Assembly: GCA_020161145.1 (NCBI GenBank)
Contig: JAIUPQ010000002.1
Span: 186,001-250,000, forward strand
Direction: 5' to 3'
Length of the DNA: 64,000 nucleotides
Origin: Pseudomonadota bacterium
GTDB lineage: Bacteria; Pseudomonadota; Gammaproteobacteria; Burkholderiales; Burkholderiaceae_C
Shown here: piece by piece, positions 10,092 through 19,711 of the stretch
Layout: the number at the start of each line of letters is the position of its first letter
Position numbering within the stretch: the first letter of the stretch is position 1
Program-made: the position numbers and the translations under genes
Notes under the pieces: generated by a model
Databases searched by the model: none
What the model was told of the DNA's origin: nothing
The model's input: the letters and a program-made list of their open reading frames with translations, nothing else

Positions 10092-10897
10092 GCGACCTCC
10101 ACCGCCTGGCACTGGGCGTCGCCTACCGCGGCGACGCCTACCACGGCTGGCAGCGTCAGCAGGACGGGCGCACCGTGCAGGATGTGCTGGAAGCGGCGCT
10201 GACCCAGTTCGCCGCCCACCCCGTGGCCACCGTCTGCGCCGGCCGCACCGATGCCGGCGTGCATGGCCTCAACCAGGTGGTTCACCTGGACACACCGCTG
10301 GTGCGCGAGCCCACGTCCTGGGTGCGCGGCAGCAACCGCTACCTGCCGGCCGATGTGGCCGTGCAGTGGTGCCGCCCCGTCACACCGGACTTTCATGCCC
10401 GGCGGCTGGCGCGAGGCCGCCGCTACGTCTACGTGCTGCTGGAAAGCCCGGTGCGCCCTGCCGTGGAGGCCGGCCGCTGCGGCTGGGTGTTTCGCCCGCT
10501 GGATGGCGACGCCATGCGCGCGGGCGCGGCCCACGCCGTGGGCACCCACGACTTCAGCGCGCTGCGCTCGGCCCAGTGCCAGGCACTGTCACCCATCAAG
10601 ACGCTGCACGCCATCACCATCACCCGGCATGGCGCGTACTGGCGCTTCGACTTCGACGGGATTGCGTTCTTGCACCACATGGTGCGCAACCTGATGGGCT
10701 GCCTCGTCGCCATTGGCCAGGGGCGCCAGCCGCCCGAATGGATGGCCCAGGTGCTGGCCACCCGCTCGCGCGACGCGGCGGCGCCCACGTTCGCGCCCGA
10801 CGGGCTGTACTTCCTGGGGCCGCGCTACGACGCGCAGTGGGGCCTGCCAGAACACACGGCGGCCATGGATGGGTTGCCGGGTGGGTATGTGTTCTGA
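10088..10897 (+). CDS. truA: tRNA pseudouridine(38-40) synthase
   Basis: TruA modifies uridines 38-40 of the tRNA anticodon stem. The catalytic Asp is in AGRTDAGVHG. The conserved N-terminal core (RLALGVAYRGDAYHGWQRQ) is encoded upstream of the first GTG (10175), so the gene must begin earlier. The frame has no ATG, GTG or TTG there, and the only candidate is CTG at 10088, which overlaps the fimV TGA as CTGA. From that codon the protein has 269 residues, normal for the family. Starting at GTG 10175 would remove a conserved strand. Confidence 0.9.
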   Translation: MSDLHRLALGVAYRGDAYHGWQRQQDGRTVQDVLEAALTQFAAHPVATVCAGRTDAGVHGLNQVVHLDTPLVREPTSWVRGSNRYLPADVAVQWCRPVTPDFHARRLARGRRYVYVLLESPVRPAVEAGRCGWVFRPLDGDAMRAGAAHAVGTHDFSALRSAQCQALSPIKTLHAITITRHGAYWRFDFDGIAFLHHMVRNLMGCLVAIGQGRQPPEWMAQVLATRSRDAAAPTFAPDGLYFLGPRYDAQWGLPEHTAAMDGLPGGYVF

Positions 10898-11069
10898 CGC
10901 AGGGTGTCGTCATCCGCAGTCTGGACGTCATCGGTGAGGCCGGCCGCGATATCAGGTGAACGCTTGCTGTGTTCTCTAGAAAACGCTGAGCTGCCCCAGG
11001 TTATCTGATCCTCTGCAAGGCAGGCCTGTCGCGCGATGGGCTTGCCTGCATCCTGGCCTACCATGCGCC

Positions 11070-11999
11070 GTGCTCCAGTCGCCAGTCCATCCTCACCGCC
11101 GACCTGCGCCGCCGACGCTGGCGCTGGCTGCTGCTTGCGCAGCCGGCTTCATGTGGGGTACGGGGGCACTGGTGGTCCATGTGCTGGTGCGCCGCCATGG
11201 TTTCACGCCTGAGACGGTGTCGTTCTGGCGCTTCGTCGTGGGTGCCGTGGTGCTGCTGGCGGTGTTTGGCACGCGGCTGCCTTGGGCGCAGTTGCGGGCC
11301 ACCTGGCCCACGGTACTGGGTGCGGGTGCGGCGATGGCCGGCTATGTGCTGTGCTGGTTTCTGGGTATCGAGCGCCTGGGCGCGGCCATTCCAACCCTGA
11401 TTGCACTGTGCCTGCCGCCGGTGCTGGTCACGGTGTTGGCGCTGCTGCGCGGGCAAGAACGATGGGATGCGCAGCTGGCGCTGGTGCTGGCTGCGGCGTT
11501 GTTGGGCACCTGGCTCATCGTCGCCCAGCACGGTGGGCCGACAGATGTCGTGACATCGGGTGATTTGGCACTGGGCGTGGCCTGGTCGTTGGCCTCGGCC
11601 GTGTTGTATGCAGGCTTCACGCTGATCAGCGGTCGGCTCTCCCTACAGCTTGGCGCGGGGCCTGCCGCCCTATGCCTCACCGTGGTGGCTGCGGCGGTGA
11701 TGGGCCTCACCGCACTGTATCGTCCGCTGCAATGGCCTGTTGGCGTACCGCCTCAGGCCTGGTTGCTGTACCTGGGTGTGGTGACGGCTGCGCTGGCGCT
11801 GCTGGTATTCAGCTGGAGCGCGGCCCGCCTGACACCCACTGCGCTGACCGTGGCCACGCTGGTGGAGCCGTTGTCGGCCGTGCTGTTGGCGGCAGCGCTG
11901 CTGGGCGAGCGGTTGGGCGCCTGGCAGTGGCTGGGCGGGGCCTTGCTGCTGCTGGCCATCTGGGGGCTGGGACGGCGGCTCAGCGTACCGCCGCCGTAG
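11070..11999 (+). CDS. EamA/DMT-superfamily membrane transporter
   Basis: This 309-residue protein has about ten hydrophobic helices arranged as two EamA repeats (AAGFMWGTGALVVHVLVRR in the first; VVTAALALLVFSWSAARLTPTALTVATLVEPL in the second). The final helix pair with GERLGAWQWLGGALLLLAIWGL is typical of the drug/metabolite exporter family. GTG 11070 is taken as start. The substrate is unknown. It converges with the GST gene, overlapping by about 20 bases, and belongs to a small accessory block between truA and trpF. Confidence 0.85.
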   Translation: MLQSPVHPHRRPAPPTLALAAACAAGFMWGTGALVVHVLVRRHGFTPETVSFWRFVVGAVVLLAVFGTRLPWAQLRATWPTVLGAGAAMAGYVLCWFLGIERLGAAIPTLIALCLPPVLVTVLALLRGQERWDAQLALVLAAALLGTWLIVAQHGGPTDVVTSGDLALGVAWSLASAVLYAGFTLISGRLSLQLGAGPAALCLTVVAAAVMGLTALYRPLQWPVGVPPQAWLLYLGVVTAALALLVFSWSAARLTPTALTVATLVEPLSAVLLAAALLGERLGAWQWLGGALLLLAIWGLGRRLSVPPP

Positions 12000-12603
12000 G
12001 TGGCGCCAGCGCGGCATCCGGTGCCATCCAGCCGGGCAGGGCGGCGAGCCGGGCGAGCCAGGCTTGGATGGCCGGCCATTCGCGCCCGTCAAGTCCGGCC
12101 TGATCCAGCCAGTAGAGGTAGCCGGCGCAACTGCAGTCGGCCACGGTGAGGCCGTCCGCCAGCACATAGTCCTGCCGGGCGAGCACGGCCTCCAGCACCG
12201 CGAGGTCGGTCCGTGCGCGGGCACGCAGCCAGTTCAGCACGGGCTCGGGCTGTGGCGCCCAGCGCAACGCAAAGCGCAGGTTGGGTACCGCCAGGCCGAT
12301 GCGGTTGCTCTCCCAGAACAGCCATTCGCGCAGCGCGGCGGGTGGGCCCGGCAGCACGCTGTGCTGTTCGGCCAGGTGCAGCAGGATGGCATTGGACTGG
12401 GCGAGCACGGTCTGGCCCTCGGTCCACACCGGCACCTCGCCAAACCGCGTCACGCGCTCAAATGCCGGGTCGCGCTGACCGCGCGGCTGTGCCAGGTCGA
12501 CGGTGCGGTAGCGGTGCGGCACGCCCGCCAGCAGCAGGGCCAGGCGCACCTTGTAGCTGTGGCCGGATTCGGGAGCGCCCCAGAGGGTGGGTAGGTCGGT
12601 CAT
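11980..12603 (-). CDS. Glutathione S-transferase family protein
   Basis: This 207-residue protein starts at the ATG at 12603 (MTDLPTLWGAPESGHSYKVR). It has a thioredoxin-like N-terminal domain with the cis-Pro segment FGEVPVW and the glutathione-contact motif LAQSNAILLHLAE, then an all-helical C-terminal domain. The usual N-terminal catalytic Ser/Tyr/Cys position holds Ser in SGHSYKVR. Its start overlaps the stop of the upstream PEP-mutase-like gene by four bases, so the two form a pair. The substrate is unknown. Confidence 0.85.
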   Translation of the reverse strand: MTDLPTLWGAPESGHSYKVRLALLLAGVPHRYRTVDLAQPRGQRDPAFERVTRFGEVPVWTEGQTVLAQSNAILLHLAEQHSVLPGPPAALREWLFWESNRIGLAVPNLRFALRWAPQPEPVLNWLRARARTDLAVLEAVLARQDYVLADGLTVADCSCAGYLYWLDQAGLDGREWPAIQAWLARLAALPGWMAPDAALAPPTAAVR

Positions 12604-13391
12604 GGCTGCTGAGTGCACATGCGGTCGTTCATCATGCCGTAGCTCAAACGGGTGGAAGCCGGCCAGGCCCCGCCGTGGTCCAGCCACGAGACGCAGGCCT
12701 GCTCCAGCGCGCCGCAGGCGCCCAGCATCGGCCAGGGGCCGGCGCTCAGGCGCCGCACACCCAGGCGCGTGCAGGTGGCCAGATCGGGCAGATCGGGCGC
12801 GGCCATCACATTGAGCGGCATGGGGTTGGCCTGGGCGATGGTGGCGATGGTGTCCGACTCGGTCAATCCGGGCACGAAGGCGCCATCGGCGCCGGCATCG
12901 CGGTAGCGTTGCAGTCGGGCCAGTGTCTCGGCGGTGGCTGCCGCACCGCTGGCGAGACCGCGCAGGAAGACGTCGGTGCGGGCGTTGATGAAGAGTGCGC
13001 GGCGGCCCAGTGCCCGGCGACAGGCTGCGATCTTGGCCGCCAGGCATTCAGGTGACTCGTTGCCGTCCTCTAGATTGATGCCGGCCACACCCATCCCGGC
13101 CAGGTTCACGGCCAATGCCGCTACCGCCTCAGGGTCGCGGCTGTAGCCGGCCTCGGCGTCCACGCTCAACGGCACGGCCAACACCCGCACCAGTCGGCGC
13201 ACGGCGGCCAGCAATTCGTCCATGGGCAGGTTGTCGCCATCGGGCCAGCCCAACGACCAAGCCAGGGCGGCGCTGGAGGTGGCAATGGCCCGGGCGCCGG
13301 CTGCCTGCATGCTGAGGGCGCTGGCGGCGTCCCAGGCGGTGGGCAGCAGCAGCGGGTGGGCGGTTTGATGCAGCGCGTGGAATGGGGTCAT
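12600..13391 (-). CDS. Isocitrate lyase/PEP mutase family protein
   Basis: This 263-residue TIM-barrel enzyme starts at ATG 13391 (MTPFHALHQTAHPLLLPTAWD). Metal-binding acidic residues are visible in VDAEAGYS and NLEDGN, and the strand INARTDVFL is typical of the PEP mutase/carboxyvinyl-carboxyphosphonate mutase branch. The Lys-Cys-Ser loop of true isocitrate lyases is not seen, so a C-C lyase or hydrolase on a small oxoacid is more likely. It is coupled to the GST gene and divergent from trpF. The exact reaction is not predictable. Confidence 0.82.
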   Translation of the reverse strand: MTPFHALHQTAHPLLLPTAWDAASALSMQAAGARAIATSSAALAWSLGWPDGDNLPMDELLAAVRRLVRVLAVPLSVDAEAGYSRDPEAVAALAVNLAGMGVAGINLEDGNESPECLAAKIAACRRALGRRALFINARTDVFLRGLASGAAATAETLARLQRYRDAGADGAFVPGLTESDTIATIAQANPMPLNVMAAPDLPDLATCTRLGVRRLSAGPWPMLGACGALEQACVSWLDHGGAWPASTRLSYGMMNDRMCTQQP

Positions 13392-13479
13392 GGGAGACTT
13401 GCGTTGGAATGAGGCCCTGCATGATGCAGCGTGCAACACCCACCATGCGCCCCCACCGGACCTGTTGTTTTTTGCATCC

Positions 13480-14124
13480 ATGCCCACCCGCACCCGCATC
13501 AAGATCTGTGGCCTGACCCGCGAGACCGACGTCGCAGACGCCGTGGCCGCCGGCGCCGATGCCATTGGCTTCGTGCTCTATTCGGCCAGCCCGCGCGCCG
13601 TCACCATTGCGCAAGCCGTTGGGCTGGCGCGCACACTGCCGCCGTTCGTGACGCCAGTGTTGCTGTTCGTCAACCCCGATCCGGCGCAGGTGTTGGCCGC
13701 GCTGGCCGCCGTGCCGCAGGCCATGCCCCAGTTCCACGGTGACGAAAGCCCCGCGCTGTGCCGCGCGGCCGGCCGGCCTTATTTGCGCGCCGTGCCCATG
13801 GCGCCGGGGGTGGATTTGCTAGACTGGGCGCGCCGCTACGGCGATGCTGCAGCGCTGTTGCTGGACACCGCCAGCCCCGCGCGCGGCGGCACCGGAAAGG
13901 TTTTCGATTGGTCACTCGTCCCCGCAAACGTGCCCCTTCCAGTCGTTTTGTCTGGTGGGTTAACTGCTGCCAACGTCGGCGCTGGCATGGCGCGGCTGGC
14001 GCCTTTTGCGGTTGACGTCTCTTCGGGCGTCGAGGCCGCCAAAGGCATCAAGGACGGCGCGCTGATGCGCGCGTTTTGCGGCGCCGTGCGCGCCGCCGAT
14101 GTGACCCATTTGGATACACCATGA
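13480..14124 (+). CDS. trpF: Phosphoribosylanthranilate isomerase
   Basis: TrpF converts phosphoribosyl-anthranilate to CdRP in tryptophan synthesis. The protein is 214 residues from ATG 13480 ([17 protein letters not shown]); the catalytic Cys is in KICGLTR and the catalytic Asp in LLDTASP. The stop overlaps trpB by four bases. trpF-trpB-trpA-accD form one operon. Confidence 0.96.
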   Translation: MPTRTRIKICGLTRETDVADAVAAGADAIGFVLYSASPRAVTIAQAVGLARTLPPFVTPVLLFVNPDPAQVLAALAAVPQAMPQFHGDESPALCRAAGRPYLRAVPMAPGVDLLDWARRYGDAAALLLDTASPARGGTGKVFDWSLVPANVPLPVVLSGGLTAANVGAGMARLAPFAVDVSSGVEAAKGIKDGALMRAFCGAVRAADVTHLDTP

Positions 14125-15320
14125 CCCCCTACAACCAACCTGATGCCCGGGGCCATTTCGGCCCCTATGGCGGCCGCTATGTGGCCGAGACCCTGATCCA
14201 CGCCCTTGATGAGCTGCAAGCCGCCTGGGATGCGGCGCGGCAAGACCCGGCGTTCGACGCCGAGTTCCGCCACGAGCTGGCGCACTTCGTCGGCCGGCCG
14301 TCGCCCATCTATCACGCGGCGCGGCTCTCGCGCGAGGTGGGCGGGGCGCAGATTCACCTCAAGCGCGAGGACTTGAACCACACCGGCGCGCACAAGATCA
14401 ACAACACCATCGGCCAGGCGCTGCTGGCGCGGCGCATGGGCAAGCCGCGCATCATTGCCGAGACGGGCGCCGGCCAGCATGGCGTGGCCACGGCCACCAT
14501 CTGTGCCCGCTACGGGCTGGAGTGCGTGGTCTACATGGGCAGCGAGGACGTCAAGCGCCAGAGTCCCAACGTCTACCGCATGAAGCTGCTGGGCGCCACC
14601 GTGGTGCCGGTGGAGTCGGGCAGCAAGACGCTGAAAGATGCGCTCAACGAGGCGCTGCGCGACTGGGTGACGAATGTGGAAGACACCTTCTACATCATTG
14701 GCACCGTGGCCGGCCCGGCGCCGTACCCGGCCATGGTGCGCGATTTCCAGCGCGTCATCGGCGATGAGTGCCTGACCCAGATGCCGGCGCAGATTGGTCG
14801 GCAGCCCGATGCGGTGGTGGCCTGCGTGGGCGGCGGCAGCAACGCCATGGGCATCTTCTACCCCTACATCCCGCACGCAGGCGTGCGCCTGGTGGGGGTG
14901 GAGGCGGCGGGGGAGGGCATCGCCACCGGCCGCCATGCGGCATCCATCGCCGCCGGCACGCCCGGCGTGCTGCACGGCAACCGCACCTACCTGCTGCAGG
15001 ACGATGACGGCCAGGTGATCGATACCCACTCGGTGTCGGCCGGCCTCGACTACCCCGGCGTCGGCCCCGAACATGCGTACCTGCACGACATCGGCCGCGC
15101 CGAGTACGTGGGCATCACCGACACCGAGGCACTGGCGGCCTTCCACCGGCTGTGCCGCACCGAAGGCATCATCCCGGCGCTGGAATCCAGCCACGCCGTG
15201 GCCCACGCCATCAAGCTGGCCGCCACGCTGCGGCCTGACCAGCATGTGCTGGTCAACCTCTCGGGCCGGGGCGACAAAGACATTGCCACCGTCGCTGCGC
15301 TGCAAGGAGGGCTGGTATGA
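14121..15320 (+). CDS. trpB: Tryptophan synthase beta chain
   Basis: This PLP enzyme joins indole and serine. It is 399 residues from ATG 14121 ([20 protein letters not shown]). The PLP lysine lies in [13 protein letters not shown], and the phosphate-binding loop [10 protein letters not shown] is present. It overlaps trpA by four bases, consistent with stoichiometric production of the alpha2-beta2 complex. Confidence 0.97.
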   Translation: MTPYNQPDARGHFGPYGGRYVAETLIHALDELQAAWDAARQDPAFDAEFRHELAHFVGRPSPIYHAARLSREVGGAQIHLKREDLNHTGAHKINNTIGQALLARRMGKPRIIAETGAGQHGVATATICARYGLECVVYMGSEDVKRQSPNVYRMKLLGATVVPVESGSKTLKDALNEALRDWVTNVEDTFYIIGTVAGPAPYPAMVRDFQRVIGDECLTQMPAQIGRQPDAVVACVGGGSNAMGIFYPYIPHAGVRLVGVEAAGEGIATGRHAASIAAGTPGVLHGNRTYLLQDDDGQVIDTHSVSAGLDYPGVGPEHAYLHDIGRAEYVGITDTEALAAFHRLCRTEGIIPALESSHAVAHAIKLAATLRPDQHVLVNLSGRGDKDIATVAALQGGLV

Positions 15321-16147
15321 ACGCCGCATCTCCCCGCATGGCCGCCACCTGGGCCCGGCTGCAGGCCCAGGGCCGCAAGGCGCTGATTCCCTTCATCACG
15401 GCGGGCGACCCGGCCGCCGACACCACCCCAGCGCTGATGCAGGCGCTGGCCGAGGGCGGGGCCGACATCATCGAACTGGGCGTGCCGTTCTCCGATCCCA
15501 GCGCCGATGGGCCGGTGATCCAGCGCGCCACCGAGCGGGCGCTGGCGCGTGGCATCGGCATGGCCCAGGTGCTGGCCATGGTGCGTCAGTTCCGCCAGCA
15601 CGACGACACCACGCCCGTGGTGTTGATGGGCTATGCCAACCCCATCGAGCGCTATGAGCAGCGCCACGGCGCCGGCGCCTTTGCCCGCGATGCCCAGGCG
15701 GCGGGCGTGGATGGCGTGCTGGTGGTGGACGTGCCGCCCGAGGAGTGCGAGGCCTTGGCCGGCGCCATGCGCGCGGCCCGGATCGACCTGATCTTCCTGC
15801 TCGCACCCACCTCCACCGAGGCGCGGATGGCGCAGATTGGCGCGTTTGCCACCGGCTACGTCTATTACGTTTCGCTCAAGGGCGTGACTGGCGCCGGCCA
15901 TCTGGACGTGGCGGCGGTGGCCGACGCCTTGCCACGCATCAAGCGCCATGTGGCGGTGCCGGTGGGCGTGGGCTTTGGCATCCGCGACGCGGCCACGGCA
16001 CGCGCCATCGGGGCGGTGGCCGACGGTGTCATCATCGGCTCACGCCTGATCGAGTTGCTGCAAAATGAAACCGGCGACAATGCGCCTTTGGCCGCCCGCG
16101 CCTTCATGCGTGACATGCGGCAGGCGCTGGACGCCGTGGAGACTTGA
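15317..16147 (+). CDS. trpA: Tryptophan synthase alpha chain
   Basis: TrpA cleaves indole-glycerol phosphate and channels indole to TrpB. It is 276 residues; the catalytic Glu is in [16 protein letters not shown] and the Asp in [10 protein letters not shown]. It ends 1 base before the accD ATG, the usual Burkholderiales arrangement. Confidence 0.97.
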   Translation: MNAASPRMAATWARLQAQGRKALIPFITAGDPAADTTPALMQALAEGGADIIELGVPFSDPSADGPVIQRATERALARGIGMAQVLAMVRQFRQHDDTTPVVLMGYANPIERYEQRHGAGAFARDAQAAGVDGVLVVDVPPEECEALAGAMRAARIDLIFLLAPTSTEARMAQIGAFATGYVYYVSLKGVTGAGHLDVAAVADALPRIKRHVAVPVGVGFGIRDAATARAIGAVADGVIIGSRLIELLQNETGDNAPLAARAFMRDMRQALDAVET

Positions 16148-16148
16148 T

Positions 16149-17024
16149 ATGAGTTGGTTGGAAAAACTGCTGCCCCCCAAGATCCAACAGCACCAGGAGG
16201 GCGCGGAGCGCCGCTCGGTGCCCGAGGGGTTGTGGATCAAATGCCCGTCGTGCGAGTCGGTGCTGTACAAGACCGACCTGGAGCAGAACGTGGGCGTGTG
16301 CCCCAAATGCGGCCACCACCACCGCATTGGCGCGCGGGCGCGGCTCGATGCGCTGCTCGATGCCGAGGGCCGCTATGAAATCGGCCACGAGGTGCTGCCC
16401 GTGGACGCGCTCAAGTTCAAAGACAGCAAGAAGTACCCCGAGCGCCTGAAGAACGCGCTGGAGACCACGGGCGAGACCGACGCGCTGGTGGTGCTGGGCG
16501 GCGCCATCATGAGCGTGCCCGTGGTGGTGGCCTGTTTCGAGTTCGACTTCATGGGCGGCTCCATGGGCTCGGTGGTGGGCGAGCGCTTCGTGCGCGGCGT
16601 CGAAACCGCCATCGAGCAGAAAGTGCCTTTCGTCTGCTTCACCGCCACCGGCGGCGCGCGGATGCAGGAGGGGCTGTTCAGCCTGCTGCAGATGGCCAAG
16701 ACCAACGCGGCGCTGACGCGTCTGGCCAAGGTCGGCCTGCCCTACATCGCCGTGCTGACCGATCCCACCATGGGCGGCGTGTCGGCCAGCTTCGCCTTCG
16801 TGGGCGACGTGGTCATTGCCGAGCCGGGCGCGCTGATCGGCTTTGCCGGCCCGCGCGTCATCGAGAACACCGTGCGCGAGAAGCTGCCCGAGGGCTTCCA
16901 GCGCGCCGAATTCCTGCTGCAAAAAGGCGCGGTGGACATGATCGTGGACCGCCGCGAACTGCGCGAGGAGATTGCCCATTTGCTGGCTCTGCTGCAGCGC
17001 CAGAGCGCTGACGCCGTAGCCTGA
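16149..17024 (+). CDS. accD: Acetyl-CoA carboxylase carboxyltransferase beta subunit
   Basis: AccD and AccA transfer carboxyl from biotin to acetyl-CoA, the first step of fatty-acid synthesis. It is 291 residues from ATG 16149 ([13 protein letters not shown]). The zinc ribbon is CPSCES...[10 protein letters not shown] (about residues 34-58), and the crotonase-fold glycine loops [18 protein letters not shown] follow. A hairpin plus T-run ends the trp-acc transcription unit downstream. Confidence 0.97.
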   Translation: MSWLEKLLPPKIQQHQEGAERRSVPEGLWIKCPSCESVLYKTDLEQNVGVCPKCGHHHRIGARARLDALLDAEGRYEIGHEVLPVDALKFKDSKKYPERLKNALETTGETDALVVLGGAIMSVPVVVACFEFDFMGGSMGSVVGERFVRGVETAIEQKVPFVCFTATGGARMQEGLFSLLQMAKTNAALTRLAKVGLPYIAVLTDPTMGGVSASFAFVGDVVIAEPGALIGFAGPRVIENTVREKLPEGFQRAEFLLQKGAVDMIVDRRELREEIAHLLALLQRQSADAVA

Positions 17025-17046
17025 CCGCACCGCCATCGTCTTGACC

Positions 17047-17071
17047 AGCCCGCGCCTCGCGCGGGCTTTTT
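17047..17071 (+). terminator. Rho-independent terminator between accD and folC
   Basis: AGCCCGCG (17047-17054) pairs perfectly with CGCGGGCT (17060-17067) around a five-base loop, and the run TTTTT follows. It lies only three bases before the folC ATG, so folC expression must rely on read-through or a very close promoter, or the stem acts as a leader structure. Confidence 0.8.
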
Positions 17072-17074
17072 CAC

Positions 17075-18364
17075 ATGACCTACCCCACGACCCTGGAGGG
17101 CTGGCTGGCCCATTGCGAGCGGCTGCACGCCAAGGCCATCGACATGACGCTCGAGCGCGTGCGCACCGTGCGCGAGCGGCTGGGCCTGACCTTCAGCGCG
17201 CCCGTCATCAGCGTCGCCGGCACCAATGGCAAGGGCTCCACCTGCGCGCTGATCGAATCCATCGCCCGCGCGGCGGGCTACCGCACGGGGCTCTTCATCA
17301 AGCCGCACCTGGTGCATTTCGAGGAACGCTGCCAGATCGACGGGCGCATGGTGGCGGGCGAGAGCCTGATCGAGCACTTTGCCGCCGTGGAGGCCGCGCG
17401 CGGCGACATCACGCTGACCTACTTCGAGTTCACGCTGCTGGCCATTGCCCGGCGCCTGGCGGCCGAGCCGCTGGACCTGGTCATCCTGGAGGTGGGGCTG
17501 GGCGGGCGGCTCGATGCGGTCAATGCCTTCGATGCCGACGTGGCCGTCATCACCAGCGTGGCGCTGGACCATACCGAGTACCTGGGCAACGACCGCGAAA
17601 GCATAGGCCGCGAGAAGGCCGGCATCCTGCGCGCGGGCAAGCCCGCCATCATTGCCGACCCGGCCCCGCCGGCCAGCGTGCTGGCGGTGGCGGCGGACGT
17701 GGGGGCCGACGTCTGGCTGGCCGGTCGCGACTTCCACCACCAGGGCGATCGCCAGCAGTGGACGTGGTCGGGCCGCGGCCGGCGCTATGCCGCGCTGGGC
17801 TACCCGGCACTGCGCGGCGCCAACCAGGTGCTCAACGCCAGCGCCGCCATCGCCGCGCTGGAGGCGCTGCGCGCGCGCATCCCGCTGGCCGCCCAGGCCG
17901 TGCGGGTGGGGCTGGCCACCGTCGAGTTGCCGGGGCGGTTCCAGATCGTGCCCGGCCAGCCGGTGCTGGTGCTCGACGTGGCGCACAACCCGCAAAGCGC
18001 GGCCGCGCTGGCGCACAGCCTGGACCAGATGGGTTATTACGCCGACACCGTGGCCGTCTTTGGCGCCATGCACGACAAAGACCTGGCCGGCGTGGTGCAG
18101 CCGCTGGCGCCGCTGGTCACGGCCTGGTACCTGACAGACCTGCCCATTGCCCGGGCGGCCACGGCCGACGCGCTGGCCGAGGTGGTGCGGGGCGTACAGC
18201 CGGACGCAGCCGTCTCGGCTCACGCCAGCCCATCGGCCGCCCTGGCGGCCGCCTTGGATCAGGTGAAACCCGAAGCTAGAATCGTTGTCTTTGGCTCATT
18301 TTTCACCGTCGGTGGTGTGCTGGCGGCCGGTCTGCCCAGGCTGGCTGCGCCGCATCGGCCCTGA
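17075..18364 (+). CDS. folC: Folylpolyglutamate/dihydrofolate synthase
   Basis: FolC adds glutamate to dihydropteroate and folates. It is 429 residues with the P-loop VAGTNGKGSTCA (about residues 46-57), the Mg-binding/Asp-rich LEVGLGGRLDAVNAF and LDHTEYLG, and the Mur-ligase C-terminal domain. ATG 17075 directly follows a terminator. The accD-folC-SPOR-cvpA-purF order is the usual one for this lineage and many other proteobacteria. Confidence 0.96.
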   Translation: MTYPTTLEGWLAHCERLHAKAIDMTLERVRTVRERLGLTFSAPVISVAGTNGKGSTCALIESIARAAGYRTGLFIKPHLVHFEERCQIDGRMVAGESLIEHFAAVEAARGDITLTYFEFTLLAIARRLAAEPLDLVILEVGLGGRLDAVNAFDADVAVITSVALDHTEYLGNDRESIGREKAGILRAGKPAIIADPAPPASVLAVAADVGADVWLAGRDFHHQGDRQQWTWSGRGRRYAALGYPALRGANQVLNASAAIAALEALRARIPLAAQAVRVGLATVELPGRFQIVPGQPVLVLDVAHNPQSAAALAHSLDQMGYYADTVAVFGAMHDKDLAGVVQPLAPLVTAWYLTDLPIARAATADALAEVVRGVQPDAAVSAHASPSAALAAALDQVKPEARIVVFGSFFTVGGVLAAGLPRLAAPHRP

Positions 18365-18378
18365 ACCTACCGCCACGC

Positions 18379-19143
18379 ATGGGTTTGTTTTCCAAGTTCC
18401 GCAAGGACGCCACGCCGTCCGACCGCCCGCGCGCTGCTGCGGCCGATGGCGAGTTGCGCGAGGTGCGGGAAGCTCGCGTGCGCACCCGCCGCCGGCTGAT
18501 CGGGGCCGTGCTGCTGCTGGGGTTGGGGCTGGTGGCGTTTCCGCTGATTTTTGAAACCCAGCCGCGCCCGGTTCCCGTCGATGTGGTGCTGGACATCCCC
18601 GACGCCGCCAAGGCGCCGCCGCTGGTGCTGCCGCTGCCGCGCGCATCCACGCCCAGCGCTGCGTCCACCCCGGCCGTGGCGTCACCGCCACCCACCCCGC
18701 CGGTCGAGGCACGCCCCCGGCCGACTGCGTCCAGCCCGGCCGTGACGCCGGTGACCCCACCGTCGCAGTCGCAGTCGCAGTCGCAGTCGCAGTCGCCGCG
18801 CCCTGCCGACACCGTGGTGTCGTCCACCGATGCGCGCACGCCGCCCAGGCCGGCAACACCCCCGCCCGAGGCCAAGCCCCAACCCAAGCCCGACGCCGAT
18901 GCCGCTGGAGACAGCAGCCGCTTCGTCGTTCAGGTGGGTGCGTTTGCCGAGGCGGATGGGGCACGCACGGCGCGGCGCAAGGTCGAGGCCATGGGCCTCA
19001 AGACCTATACCCAGGAAGTGAGCACGGCCGGTGGCAAGCGCATCCGCGTGCGCGTGGGACCCTACACCTCGCGCAGCGACGCGCAAAAGGCGGCCGACCG
19101 CATCAAGGCGGGCGGCCTGCCGGCCGCCGTGCTGACGCTGTAG
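18379..19143 (+). CDS. SPOR-domain cell-division-associated membrane protein (DedD-like)
   Basis: The 254-residue protein has a basic cytoplasmic N-terminus, one membrane helix (LIGAVLLLGLGLVAFPLIF, about residues 40-58), a long Pro/Ala/Ser-rich periplasmic linker and a C-terminal SPOR domain (FVVQVGAFAEADGARTARRK, about 176-254). SPOR domains bind denuded septal peptidoglycan, so a divisome role like DedD/FtsN is expected. The linker contains an in-frame (Ser-Gln)n tract encoded by a hexanucleotide repeat. Confidence 0.88.
   Translation: MGLFSKFRKDATPSDRPRAAAADGELREVREARVRTRRRLIGAVLLLGLGLVAFPLIFETQPRPVPVDVVLDIPDAAKAPPLVLPLPRASTPSAASTPAVASPPPTPPVEARPRPTASSPAVTPVTPPSQSQSQSQSQSPRPADTVVSSTDARTPPRPATPPPEAKPQPKPDADAAGDSSRFVVQVGAFAEADGARTARRKVEAMGLKTYTQEVSTAGGKRIRVRVGPYTSRSDAQKAADRIKAGGLPAAVLTL
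18763..18792 (+). repeat. Hexanucleotide tandem repeat (TCGCAG)x5 in the SPOR linker
   Basis: Five perfect copies of TCGCAG encode alternating Ser and Gln in the periplasmic linker of the SPOR protein; a sixth degenerate copy (TCGCCG) follows. Changes of copy number would stay in frame and only alter linker length. Confidence 0.95.
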
Positions 19144-19192
19144 CCATGATCGGGTGCTTGAGGTCGTGAGCGCCGCCCCCATCTCCACATCC

Positions 19193-19711
19193 ATGCTGGC
19201 CACGCTGGACTGGGTGTTGCTGGCCGCGCTGGTGGGCTCGGTGTTGCTGGGGCTCAAGCGCGGGTTCGTGACCGAGGCCATGGCCGTGGCAGGATGGTTG
19301 GTGGCCTGGTTGGCGGCCCGCTGGTGGGCCGCCGACATGCAGCCCTGGCTGCCGGCGGCCACGCCGCAGGCACTGCGTCCGCTGGTGGCTGCGGTGCTGG
19401 TGTTTGGGGCGGTATTGATCGGCTGGGCCGTGCTGACGCGGCTGTTGAGCGCGCTGGTCGGGGCGACGCCGCTGGCGCTGGCCGACCGGTTGTTGGGCGC
19501 CGGCTTTGGGGCGTTGCGGGCCGGCCTGGCGCTGTTGATGTTCACGGCGGCGGCGTTGTGGGCCGGCGCCACCTGCCAGCCCTGGTGGCAGGCCTCGCAC
19601 GGCGCGGCCTGGGGGGCCGATGCGCTGCGGGTGGTGCAGGGCTGGCTGCCCAGTCAAGGATTCGATTTCTCTTTCATGAGGCCTTCATCATGTGCGGCAT
19701 CGTCGGTGTGA
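19193..19711 (+). CDS. cvpA: CvpA-family membrane protein
   Basis: This protein has four to five hydrophobic helices, beginning MLATLDWVLLAALVGSVLLGLKRGF, a typical CvpA N-terminus. CvpA is the colicin-V-production/envelope-integrity protein usually upstream of purF, as here. ATG 19193 gives about 172 residues; GTG codons at 19154 and 19169 are alternatives. The 3' end runs 22 bases into purF in another frame. Confidence 0.85.
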   Translation: MLATLDWVLLAALVGSVLLGLKRGFVTEAMAVAGWLVAWLAARWWAADMQPWLPAATPQALRPLVAAVLVFGAVLIGWAVLTRLLSALVGATPLALADRLLGAGFGALRAGLALLMFTAAALWAGATCQPWWQASHGAAWGADALRVVQGWLPSQGFDFSFMRPSSCAASSV

